From Deltaproteobacteria bacterium (GTDB lineage Bacteria > Desulfobacterota > UBA8473), in contig JAUXHQ010000165.1 in assembly GCA_030621455.1 (NCBI GenBank), forward strand, positions 1-5,312: a stretch of DNA of 5,312 bases, in the 5' to 3' direction. Shown here piece by piece: positions 1 through 5,013 of the stretch. Positions within the stretch are counted from its first letter, which is position 1. Each line of letters opens with the position of its first letter. Position numbers and translations under genes: made by a program. The notes beneath the pieces were generated by a model that was given only the letters and a program-made list of their open reading frames with translations, searched no databases and was not told where the DNA came from.

Positions 1-301
1 GATGTTCTGGTTTGAATTCGGTCTCTTGACAGTGGTACCTTTTCTTATGTTTCTCTCGTCGCGAGTCCGTAAGTCTGCCGGGTGGTTGTTTACTGCCGCC
101 ATCATGTATGTTGTCGGAGTACTCGTGAATCGCGCCACAGTCTTTTTTGTTGCATACCAGCCCCCTTTTGCAGAAAAGGTCTATTTTCCTGCTATCGGTG
201 AATTCGCACTGACTATTGGCCTTGTCTCGACACTCATGCTTATCTATCGTGCCATTGTCACCATATTCCCGGTTCTTCCCGCCCCTGAAGAGGAGTGTTA
301 A
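1..301 (+). CDS. NrfD/HybB-family respiratory membrane subunit, C-terminal part (5' end outside window)
   Basis: The reading frame is open from the left edge to the TAA at 299-301 and encodes about the last 99 residues of an integral membrane protein. Three hydrophobic segments are visible at about residues 5-20, 27-50 and 66-90 of the visible part. The pattern of a basic loop (SSRVRKSAG), then VVGVLVNRATVFFVAYQPP, then YFPAIGEFALTIGL and a tail ending IFPVLP, is typical of the C-terminus of NrfD/PsrC/HybB/HmcC-type subunits. These pass electrons between the quinone pool and periplasmic or membrane partners in hydrogenase, polysulfide/sulfite-linked or cytochrome complexes. The partner subunits would lie to the left, so the exact complex cannot be named. 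The ATG at 2-4 is probably an internal Met, because family members are several times longer. The family call is confident; the substrate is unknown. Confidence 0.85.
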   Translation, partial: MFWFEFGLLTVVPFLMFLSSRVRKSAGWLFTAAIMYVVGVLVNRATVFFVAYQPPFAEKVYFPAIGEFALTIGLVSTLMLIYRAIVTIFPVLPAPEEEC

Positions 302-393
302 TACACCTCTTTATGAAACAATTGATTATGATCCTCGGTAGTTTCCCTACTGACTAACCCATCAGTCCCCATTGATACCCCCAGCAATTCTAA

Positions 394-422
394 TTGAATA
401 TTAGCTTCGGACAGAGTATAAT
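394..422 (+). promoter_or_regulatory. Predicted sigma70-type promoter of mutL
   Basis: A TTGAAT -35 box (394-399) and a perfect TATAAT -10 box (417-422) are separated by exactly 17 bp. This predicts a start near 429 and a leader of about 66 nt before the mutL ATG. A small dyad (CTAAT 390-394, ATTAG 400-404) brackets the -35 box. The promoter suggests mutL can be transcribed independently of the upstream respiratory gene. It is predicted from sequence only. Confidence 0.65.
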
Positions 423-473
423 TGTAACGTTTCAGAGGTTCTCTTGGGACCTGACCTGTGTGAACCGTTACAA
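422..473. promoter_or_regulatory. Long inverted repeat at the mutL transcription start/leader
   Basis: The arms TTGTAACGTTTCA (422-434) and TGAACCGTTACAA (461-473) are complementary at 12 of 13 positions, with T430/C465 the only mismatch. Inside them lies a second, weaker stem (436-442 with 446-452, including two G-T wobbles). The left arm begins at the last base of the -10 box, so most of it lies at or just before the predicted start. It may therefore act as DNA, as a pair of binding half-sites about 44 bp apart. If transcription enters from upstream it could also act as an RNA hairpin. The mutL ribosome site (GGAG 486-489) lies outside it. Confidence 0.5.
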
Positions 474-494
474 CTTCATTCCTGCGGAGTATCT

Positions 495-2270
495 ATGGGT
501 AGCAAAATAAAAGTATTGTCCGAAAGTCTGGCCAATAAAATCGCTGCCGGCGAGGTGGTAGAGAGGCCTGCATCTGTTGTTAAGGAGCTGGTAGAGAACG
601 CTATCGATGCAGGCGCTACGGAGATCACTATCGAAATCAATGCCGGAGGGCGAAGGTCCATCACAGTAATGGATGACGGGGAGGGTATGGAAAGAGACGG
701 CGCCTTGCTTGCCCTTGAAAGGCATTCAACAAGCAAGATATCCGCGAGCGAAGACCTGTTCAGAATCAGTACACTGGGGTTCAGGGGAGAGGCGTTGCCG
801 AGTATTGCGGCGGTTTCAAAGGTGCGAATTACAACGAAACCTTCCCGTTCTCTAGCAGGAACGCAAATATATTCTGCGGGCGGAAAGATAAAGGAGGTGC
901 GTGAGGCAGGTTGCCCCACAGGAACTGTTGTTGAAGTCAACAACCTGTTTTACAATACACCGGCGAGGCTAAAATTTTTGAAGAGAGACACAACTGAATT
1001 TGGACACATCGCTGATGTTGTCACCGAAGTTGCCCTGGCAAACCATGGTATCCATTTCAAACTCATTCACAACGGTAAGGTGATTATCGACACACCAGCT
1101 GCCAAGAATCTTCTCAACAGGGTTGCGGAGGTGTTGGGCAGGGATACTTGTAAGAACCTTTATGAGGTTTCCTTAACGGAAAAATCCGTAGATATCATGG
1201 GCTTTATGTCACAACCAGACTACACGCGCTCAACGAGTAGGGCACTTCATACCTATGTGAATGGCCGGGGTGTCAGGGATAGAGTGGTCAACCATGCCAT
1301 AATGGAGGCCTACGGAACCCTCATAATGAAGAAACGTTATCCGGTAGTAATACTCCTTATCGATATGCCGGTTCACTGGGTTGATGTCAACGTCCATCCC
1401 ACGAAGAGAGAGGTGAGGTTTAAGGAACAACGGAAGATACATGACCTTATTGTTGAGGCAGTATGCACAACCTTGAAGAAGTCCCCTTGGGTCAGGGGGG
1501 TGTTGATTCCCCCTGAGCAGATGACCCTGACAGATACGAAGGCCGAACCCAACCGTCATAGGGCATCGGAAACTCTTGCCGGGTATTCTGTCTCCGGGAA
1601 GGATGCAAACTTTCTTGCCGGGACCGCTGTTCCTGAAGAAAGCGCCCACCAGTCCATCCAGATGAAACTTGGCAATAAGGAGCCGCTCTTCTTCTCTTCC
1701 TTGACCCCCATTGGTCAGATTAAAGACACATACTTGCTCTGTTCATATGATGAAGGGTTGATACTCATTGATCAACACGCTGCCCACGAGAGAGTCATTT
1801 TAGAGATGCTGAAAAAGGGACGCGAAAGCGCTACGATTGCTTCCCAGGGGTTGTTGATACCTCAACGTATCGAACTGAGACACGGGGAAGCGAGGTTCCT
1901 GGAAGGATACCTCAGTAAGCTTCTGGAAGTAGGTTTCGAGATAGAGCCTTTTGGCGGGGATACCTTTATTGTCAAATCGGTCCCCCTTGCCTTTGTCGAC
2001 AAAGACTGCCGGAGGCTTATCCTCGACATTGTCGATGAGCTCTATTCTTATGGTAAGTCATTAAAATTAGAGGAATCTGTAGAAAAAGTCCTTATCTTGA
2101 TGGCTTGCCATGGCGCGATTAAGGCAAATCAAGACCTGAGCCGGGAAGAGATTGATACCCTCTTGCAACAACTGGATAACGTAGGGTCTCCAACCAACTG
2201 CCCCCATGGGAGGCCGATCCTGAGAAAGATAACATATAAAGAGATAGACAGGATGTTTAAGAGGGGCTAA
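495..2270 (+). CDS. mutL: DNA mismatch repair protein MutL
   Basis: MutL is an ATPase that couples mismatch recognition by MutS to strand incision. The ATG at 495 was chosen because GGAG (486-489) lies 5 nt upstream and MGSKIKVLSESLANKIAAGEVV is the family N-terminus; an in-frame ATG at 444 would add 17 residues that do not fit. The product is 591 residues. The N-terminal GHKL ATPase shows ELVENAIDAG (31-40, catalytic Glu34), DDGEG (60-64), RHSTSKI (76-82), GFRGEAL (95-101), FYNTPAR (152-158) and NVHPTKREVRF with Lys304. After a short variable linker, the C-terminal domain carries DQHAAHERVILE (426-437), matching the DQHA(X)2E(X)4E metal/endonuclease motif, followed by ACHGAIKA (537-544) and CPHGRP (569-574). 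This is the nicking, MutH-independent type of MutL. No mutS or miaA is in view. All motifs are intact and no frameshift was seen. Confidence 0.98.
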   Translation: MGSKIKVLSESLANKIAAGEVVERPASVVKELVENAIDAGATEITIEINAGGRRSITVMDDGEGMERDGALLALERHSTSKISASEDLFRISTLGFRGEALPSIAAVSKVRITTKPSRSLAGTQIYSAGGKIKEVREAGCPTGTVVEVNNLFYNTPARLKFLKRDTTEFGHIADVVTEVALANHGIHFKLIHNGKVIIDTPAAKNLLNRVAEVLGRDTCKNLYEVSLTEKSVDIMGFMSQPDYTRSTSRALHTYVNGRGVRDRVVNHAIMEAYGTLIMKKRYPVVILLIDMPVHWVDVNVHPTKREVRFKEQRKIHDLIVEAVCTTLKKSPWVRGVLIPPEQMTLTDTKAEPNRHRASETLAGYSVSGKDANFLAGTAVPEESAHQSIQMKLGNKEPLFFSSLTPIGQIKDTYLLCSYDEGLILIDQHAAHERVILEMLKKGRESATIASQGLLIPQRIELRHGEARFLEGYLSKLLEVGFEIEPFGGDTFIVKSVPLAFVDKDCRRLILDIVDELYSYGKSLKLEESVEKVLILMACHGAIKANQDLSREEIDTLLQQLDNVGSPTNCPHGRPILRKITYKEIDRMFKRG

Positions 2271-2727
2271 GGGGTGAAGTAGAAGAAAATAGGGAAATGG
2301 CAAGGGAAACAGCTTCTCTTGGATTCTTGGCCTGCACAATCTCTTCGGTCACATCCCAGGTGTTCAAACCAACAACAGGCTTTTTTAGTTTGAGGGCGAT
2401 GGCTATCTCGGATAATGTGCCATAGCCTCCCGTAACCGCGATTAAGGCATCAGAGGAGTGGACAACAAGGACATTCCTGGCGTGTCCCAGGCCTGTGACG
2501 ATGGAGACATCGATATATGGGTTTGCATCACCCGGGTTGACACCCGGTAATATTCCAACGGTTAATCCTCCTTCAAGCTTAGCGCCCCTTGCAGCGGCAT
2601 TCATGACACCCTCCAGCCCGCCGCAGATCAGAGTTGCCGTAGCCTTGGCGATCTCTCTCCCCACCTCTTCCGCTATTCTTCCAACAGACGGAGAGCAGCA
2701 GCCCGCTCCTATAACTCCGATTTGCAT
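2257..2727 (-). CDS. TIGR00725/LOG-like Rossmann-fold protein
   Basis: This 156-residue protein belongs to the TIGR00725 group of the SLOG/LOG ('lysine decarboxylase-like') superfamily. It starts at the ATG at 2725-2727, with a strong AGGAGG-type ribosome site at 2732-2738. Visible motifs are a glycine-rich first strand-loop (IGVIGAGCCSP, 3-13), ICGGLEGVMNAAARGA (34-49), GILPG (58-62), GHARN (81-85) and TGGYGTLSE (99-107). The last is the family PGGxGTxxE signature with Pro replaced by Thr. Plant and bacterial LOG relatives act on nucleotide monophosphates, but the TIGR00725 group has no settled reaction, so only nucleotide binding is inferred. It is probably the last gene of a run with surE and yqaA, 89 bp below the YqaA-like gene. 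Its Ser/Pro-rich tail converges on mutL and overlaps the mutL end by 14 bp. Confidence 0.88.
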   Translation of the reverse strand: MQIGVIGAGCCSPSVGRIAEEVGREIAKATATLICGGLEGVMNAAARGAKLEGGLTVGILPGVNPGDANPYIDVSIVTGLGHARNVLVVHSSDALIAVTGGYGTLSEIAIALKLKKPVVGLNTWDVTEEIVQAKNPREAVSLAISLFSSTSPLSPS

Positions 2728-2816
2728 GGATACCTCCTTTTAAAAAAGGCAGAGAGTCAGAAGTAATAAACAAGATAAAAATCTAGCGTTAAAGCCTATT
2801 AATAGAAGCAGAAAGG

Positions 2817-3398
2817 TCAAAAGAAGTACTTAACGGCAACGAAACCAAGAAGCACGAGGGCCGCGAATACTGTAGCCAGGATATTGAAGTACTTATCGAT
2901 AAATGATCTAATGGCCGGCCCAAATGTGTAAATTAACCCCCCGACGATAAAGAACCTCGCTGACCTGCTCAAAATGGAAGCCAGCACAAAGACAGAGAAC
3001 CTGATCCTGCAGGCTCCTGCGGCAATGGTAAAGACCTTATAGGGTATGGGTGTGAACCCTGCAATGGCAACAGCCCATGCATCGTGTCTATTGTAGAGCT
3101 GTTGAATATAGTCGTATTTGTCATTGACCCCGTAAAACTCGATTATAGGTTTTCCTATGAATTCCATAAACTGAAGCCCTATGAAGTACCCGAACACGCC
3201 ACCCAGGATCGATCCCCCAGAACAAACCAAGGCGTATTTAAAGGAGTTCTTGGGTATGGATATGGCCAGGGCAATCAGTAGGACATCTGGTGGGATGGGG
3301 AAGAAGGAGGACTCAGCAAAGGCTAATATGAAAAGCGCCCAGGTCCCGTAAGGGGTTTCCGCCCAGTGGAGGACCCAATCGTACATTTTTTTTAGCAT
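2817..3398 (-). CDS. YqaA/DedA-family (VTT/SNARE-associated type) inner-membrane protein
   Basis: This 193-residue, strongly hydrophobic protein has about five membrane segments (roughly 18-48, 53-77, 107-130, 134-163 and 170-193). Family hallmarks are AESSFFPIPPDVLL (28-41), a glycine-rich SGGSILGGVFGYFIG (60-74), the re-entrant-type GFTPIPYKVFTIAAG (114-128) and SRSARF (144-149). These place it in the YqaA branch of the DedA/VTT superfamily, whose members are implicated in lipid-carrier flipping and envelope homeostasis. The role of the YqaA branch itself is not firmly known. The start at 3396-3398 has a weak GAGG 7 nt upstream. A second ATG four codons in (3384-3386) is possible. The gene lies 63 bp after the surE stop and on the same strand, so co-transcription is likely. 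A short palindrome, GTTAAATTAAC (3424-3434), lies in this gap. Confidence 0.88.
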   Translation of the reverse strand: MLKKMYDWVLHWAETPYGTWALFILAFAESSFFPIPPDVLLIALAISIPKNSFKYALVCSGGSILGGVFGYFIGLQFMEFIGKPIIEFYGVNDKYDYIQQLYNRHDAWAVAIAGFTPIPYKVFTIAAGACRIRFSVFVLASILSRSARFFIVGGLIYTFGPAIRSFIDKYFNILATVFAALVLLGFVAVKYFF

Positions 3399-3461
3399 AA
3401 CGGGCCTCAGGATTTTAGAACCTGTTAAATTAACGGACTGCTTAAAGGCAGGACGTCTGGG

Positions 3462-4202
3462 CTACAAGACCCATTCGGACAATTCCTTCATGAAGGAGTA
3501 ATCTGTCGGGTCCAGATGGAGTGGGGTTATTGAGACATGATCCTGAGCAACAGCCTCGAAATCGGAGTCTTCCATCTCATAGAAACCGAAGTTGTTGCTT
3601 CCAAACCAGTAATATTTCTCCCCTCTGGGATCCACTTTTTCAACAATCGAACCAGCATGTCTCCTCTTGCCCTGCCTCGTGATTTTGTAGGGGATTTTCC
3701 CATCGGTTTCATTATTTGGGACATTTACATTAAGGAATGTCCCTTGAGGAAGTCCGTTCTTAAGGATGTGCTTTGCCAATCTCAACGCAAAACCTGCCGC
3801 AGCGTGGAAATTGAAGTCCCTGTCTGCTACTACGGAGATCGCGAAAGAGGGTATATTAAGCATAGCGCCCTCTCGGGCGGCGGCGACAGTGCCTGAATAA
3901 ACTATATCGTCTGCGAGGTTACCGCCTTTATTGATTCCCGACACAATAAGATCGGGTTTTGTCCTCAAGATGCCGTTCACCCCGAGATTGACGCAGTCCG
4001 TTGGGGTACCGTCTACATGGTACGATTGATGAGCGGTCTCTTTTACACGCAAGGGTCTGTGCAGGGTCAGAGAGTGACTGGCAGCACTCATTTCTCTGTC
4101 AGGAGCCACAATCCACACGTCCGCTATTGGTTGCAGGACTTTGGCCAAGGCTAAAAGACCTGAAGAATGGATTCCATCATCGTTTGTTACCATGATCTTC
4201 AA
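3462..4202 (-). CDS. surE: 5'/3'-nucleotidase SurE
   Basis: SurE is a cytoplasmic metal-dependent phosphatase that acts on nucleoside 5'- and 3'-monophosphates (and on short polyphosphate in some species) and is linked to stationary-phase survival. The 246-residue length is typical. The metal and active-site residues are visible: TNDDG (6-10, Asp8 and Asp9), APDREMSAASHS (33-44, with Ser39), HVDGTPTDCV (62-71), SGINKGGN (88-95, Asn91) and YSGTVAAAREG (102-112). The start is TTG (4200-4202). It has AGGAG (4209-4213) at a 6-nt spacing and restores the conserved MKI(M/L)VTNDDG N-terminus; the ATG at 4191-4193 would sit 15 nt from that site and cut the first strand. It is the first gene of a probable surE-yqaA-TIGR00725 run, with its own promoter upstream. 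The pcm, nlpD and rpoS genes found beside surE in enterobacteria are absent here. Confidence 0.97.
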   Translation of the reverse strand: MKIMVTNDDGIHSSGLLALAKVLQPIADVWIVAPDREMSAASHSLTLHRPLRVKETAHQSYHVDGTPTDCVNLGVNGILRTKPDLIVSGINKGGNLADDIVYSGTVAAAREGAMLNIPSFAISVVADRDFNFHAAAGFALRLAKHILKNGLPQGTFLNVNVPNNETDGKIPYKITRQGKRRHAGSIVEKVDPRGEKYYWFGSNNFGFYEMEDSDFEAVAQDHVSITPLHLDPTDYSFMKELSEWVL

Positions 4203-4213
4203 TTTTGTCTCCT
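4200..4213 (-). promoter_or_regulatory. Ribosome site and TTG start of surE
   Basis: On the minus strand AGGAG (4209-4213) is followed by a 6-nt spacer and TTG (4200-4202). The next in-frame ATG (4191-4193) is too far from this site. The TTG also matches the usual SurE N-terminus. A TTG start often lowers initiation, which may be deliberate tuning. Confidence 0.8.
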
Positions 4214-4262
4214 AGGTGGTTCTTGCTCGAATATTCAAAGAACAGACTGACAGGAAACAACA

Positions 4263-4274
4263 ACTGTGAACAGT
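4263..4274. promoter_or_regulatory. Dyad (possible operator) on the predicted surE transcription start
   Basis: ACTGT (4263-4267) and ACAGT (4270-4274) form a perfect 5-bp dyad around a 2-bp centre. The dyad begins at the edge of the -10 box and covers the expected start point near 4267, a position where a bound protein would block transcription. At 12 bp it is short and could be chance. Confidence 0.4.
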
Positions 4275-4302
4275 GTATAGCCAAAATTTAGTTGAAAGTC
4301 AA
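4274..4302 (-). promoter_or_regulatory. Predicted sigma70-type promoter of surE
   Basis: On the minus strand a TTGACT -35 box (4297-4302) and a TATACA -10 box (4274-4279) are separated by exactly 17 bp (4280-4296). The predicted start is near 4267, giving a leader of about 65 nt before the TTG codon. It would drive surE and probably the two genes below it. One copy of the 32-bp repeat overlaps the -35 box and extends upstream of it, as an activator or repressor site would. Confidence 0.65.
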
Positions 4303-4331
4303 GTAGTAAACCTGATCAAATGCACAGGTAG
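4300..4331. repeat. 32-bp repeat with palindromic core, copy 1 (at the surE -35 box)
   Basis: This copy matches the one at 4553-4584 at 29 of 32 positions. Its 26-bp core (4306-4331) matches at 25 of 26. The core contains an imperfect dyad: half-site ACCTGATCA (4310-4318) on the plus strand and ACCTGTGCA on the minus strand (4321-4329), two bases apart. The two half-sites agree at 7 of 9 positions. It overlaps the -35 box of the surE promoter by three bases and extends upstream, centred about 50 bp before the predicted start. Confidence 0.8.
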
Positions 4332-4356
4332 CAATATTACATCGTATGTTCGGCGC

Positions 4357-4380
4357 CCGGAAATCGGTTGACATTTCCGG
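4357..4380. repeat. Perfect 8-bp inverted repeat with 8-nt loop
   Basis: CCGGAAAT (4357-4364) and ATTTCCGG (4373-4380) are perfectly complementary. There is no T-run on either side, so it is unlikely to be a simple terminator. On the minus strand CAACCG also occurs twice, 13 bp apart, in and beside it. The function is unknown. Confidence 0.7.
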
Positions 4381-4401
4381 TTGCTTAGGGACGGGGCCGA
4401 A

Positions 4402-4488
4402 ATAACTTCCTCAAGTTGGCGCTCAGATTTAGGTCAGATTTGTTCGATCTGAAAACAAAGTTATCGCAAGTTTTCGACCTGTTCAGAT
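4402..4488. repeat. Nested inverted repeats with repeated TCAGAT units
   Basis: Several overlapping stems are visible. ATAACTT (4402-4408) pairs with AAGTTAT (4458-4464). TCAGAT (4434-4439) pairs with ATCTGA (4447-4452). ATCTGAA (4447-4453) pairs with TTCAGAT (4482-4488), and GAAAAC (4451-4456) with GTTTTC (4470-4475) nests inside that. TCAGATTT occurs twice in direct orientation (4423-4430, 4434-4441). The stems compete for the same bases, so they could be alternative RNA folds or protein sites. Nothing identifies a known RNA family. Confidence 0.45.
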
Positions 4489-4552
4489 ACACAAACCTAG
4501 TGTCTTGAAGTGTCTGTGATGTTTCAGTTAACAAGATTGCGTTAAGCGCCGG

Positions 4553-4584
4553 CAAGCGGTAAACCTGATCAACTGCACAGGTAG
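4553..4584. repeat. 32-bp repeat with palindromic core, copy 2 (beside the small gene's terminator)
   Basis: This is the second copy of the element at 4300-4331, in the same orientation and 253 bp away. Its only core difference (C4573 against A4320) falls in the 2-bp spacer between the half-sites ACCTGATCA and, on the minus strand, ACCTGTGCA. It abuts the A-run of the terminator at 4585-4591. On the minus strand it is followed by CTTGCCG, at the position of the -35 box in copy 1, but no clear -10 box follows. Confidence 0.8.
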
Positions 4585-4652
4585 AAAAAAATAGGGAGGC
4601 ATGTGGTTACCCGGCATATTTTGAACTATACTCCGGTTGTGCACATCCTCCC
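4585..4652 (-). terminator. Rho-independent terminator of the 64-codon gene
   Basis: GGGAGG (4594-4599) pairs with CCTCCC (4647-4652). Beyond a one-base bulge (C4600), ATGTG (4601-4605) pairs with CACAT (4642-4646), giving an 11-bp stem. CCGG at 4611-4614 and 4633-4636 can pair inside the loop. Read on the minus strand, the stem is followed by TA and then seven T (4591-4585), the usual terminator layout. It lies about 40 nt after the small gene's stop. The loop of about 36 nt is longer than usual. Confidence 0.65.
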
Positions 4653-4691
4653 CACCGGGATTTGGCAGAAAAGTTGTTTAAAATCAACGTC

Positions 4692-4886
4692 TTAATGACT
4701 GGCCACAGCCACCAGATTGACTTTCAGTTTTTCCTCCAGCCCTTTAATCTGCTTTAGTTCATCATCGTTAATTTTGGTAGGTACAAAGTCAGGATAAATA
4801 GCCAATATTCTCTTTCCCAATTTATCCTCCAGTGCCTGAACCTCGCCCCTTCCTTTGTCATCTAGGTTTGCCCAAATCCATGCCAT
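4692..4886 (-). CDS. Unrecognised 64-residue protein with internal repeat
   Basis: I do not recognise this protein. The ATG at 4884-4886 is preceded by an excellent AAGGAGG site (4893-4899) at a 6-nt spacing. An upstream in-frame GTG (4932-4934) would give 80 residues but has no usable site and lies almost on the predicted transcription start. The protein opens MAWIWANLDD, then contains two similar blocks 31 residues apart. EVQALEDKLGKRILAIY (15-31) aligns without gaps to QIKGLEEKLKVNLVAVA (46-62), with identical L, E, K, L and A positions and several conservative changes. Each block reads as a charged helix followed by a short hydrophobic strand. No signal peptide, membrane span or cysteines are seen, so it is probably a small cytoplasmic protein. 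It has its own promoter (4950-4978) and terminator (4585-4652), which suggests a single-gene transcript. Confidence 0.8.
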   Translation of the reverse strand: MAWIWANLDDKGRGEVQALEDKLGKRILAIYPDFVPTKINDDELKQIKGLEEKLKVNLVAVASH

Positions 4887-4949
4887 GATAATCCTCCTTT
4901 CGTATTTTCGTAAAAAGTTAATAATATCTGCCACTCCCTATGCATACAT

Positions 4950-4978
4950 ATTATAATTATCAACTGGGTGTATTACAA
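4950..4978 (-). promoter_or_regulatory. Predicted sigma70-type promoter of the 64-codon gene
   Basis: On the minus strand a TTGTAA -35 box (4973-4978) and a perfect TATAAT -10 box (4950-4955) are separated by exactly 17 bp. The predicted start is near 4943, giving a leader of about 57 nt. It lies in the gap after the LuxR-type gene's stop, so the small gene need not depend on read-through. Confidence 0.65.
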
Positions 4979-5013
4979 TAATTGAAGATTTGGTGATAAA
5001 TGGTAGGTAAAAA

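Larger units (their letters stand above)
302..494. other. Intergenic region between the NrfD-like gene and mutL
   Basis: This stretch has no credible gene. A 14-codon ATG frame at 313 lacks a ribosome site. No GC stem with a T-run follows the NrfD-like stop, so no terminator is evident. A weak dyad (ACTGA at 349-353, TCAGT at 362-366) is present. The right half holds the mutL promoter, an inverted repeat and the mutL ribosome site, listed separately. Confidence 0.6.
4203..4691. other. 489-bp non-coding region between surE and the 64-codon gene
   Basis: No open frame with a ribosome site was found here on either strand. The region holds the surE promoter (4274-4302), a dyad on its start (4263-4274), two copies of a 32-bp repeat (4300-4331, 4553-4584), a set of stems between them (4357-4488), and a terminator serving the small gene (4585-4652). 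The roughly 60 bp from 4489 to 4552 holds only a short direct repeat (TGTCT twice). The density of symmetric elements suggests regulatory or structured-RNA content. No transposase remnant can be recognised. Confidence 0.65.

Noticed and set aside
313..357. Short ATG frame of 14 codons
   Set aside because: It has no ribosome site and no distinctive content.
444..494. Upstream in-frame ATG extending MutL by 17 residues
   Set aside because: It has no good ribosome site, lies inside the inverted repeat, and the family N-terminus begins at 495 with GGAG 5 nt upstream.
476..943. 155-codon frame antisense to mutL
   Set aside because: It is a shadow of the strongly supported mutL frame, and its translation has no recognisable domain.
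2495..2743. 82-codon plus-strand frame across the TIGR00725-like gene
   Set aside because: It is antisense to a gene with clear motifs and lacks a ribosome site; its composition is that of a shadow frame.
3438..3451. Small CTGC/GCAG stem between surE and the YqaA-like gene as a terminator
   Set aside because: The stem is only 4-5 bp and no T-run follows, so read-through into the next gene is expected.
3537..3896. 119-codon plus-strand frame across surE
   Set aside because: It is a shadow of the SurE coding frame with no domain signal.
4357..4380. CCGGAAAT hairpin as a rho-independent terminator, or TTGACA at 4368-4373 as a plus-strand -35 box
   Set aside because: There is no T-run on either strand, and no -10 box lies 16-18 bp downstream of the TTGACA.
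4300..4584. The two 32-bp repeats as attachment sites or a CRISPR array
   Set aside because: There are only two copies, the interval has no integrase or cargo gene, and the spacing of 253 bp does not fit a CRISPR unit.
4887..4934. GTG start giving an 80-residue version of the small protein
   Set aside because: It has no properly spaced ribosome site and would leave almost no leader after the predicted start near 4943; the ATG at 4884-4886 has a strong site.
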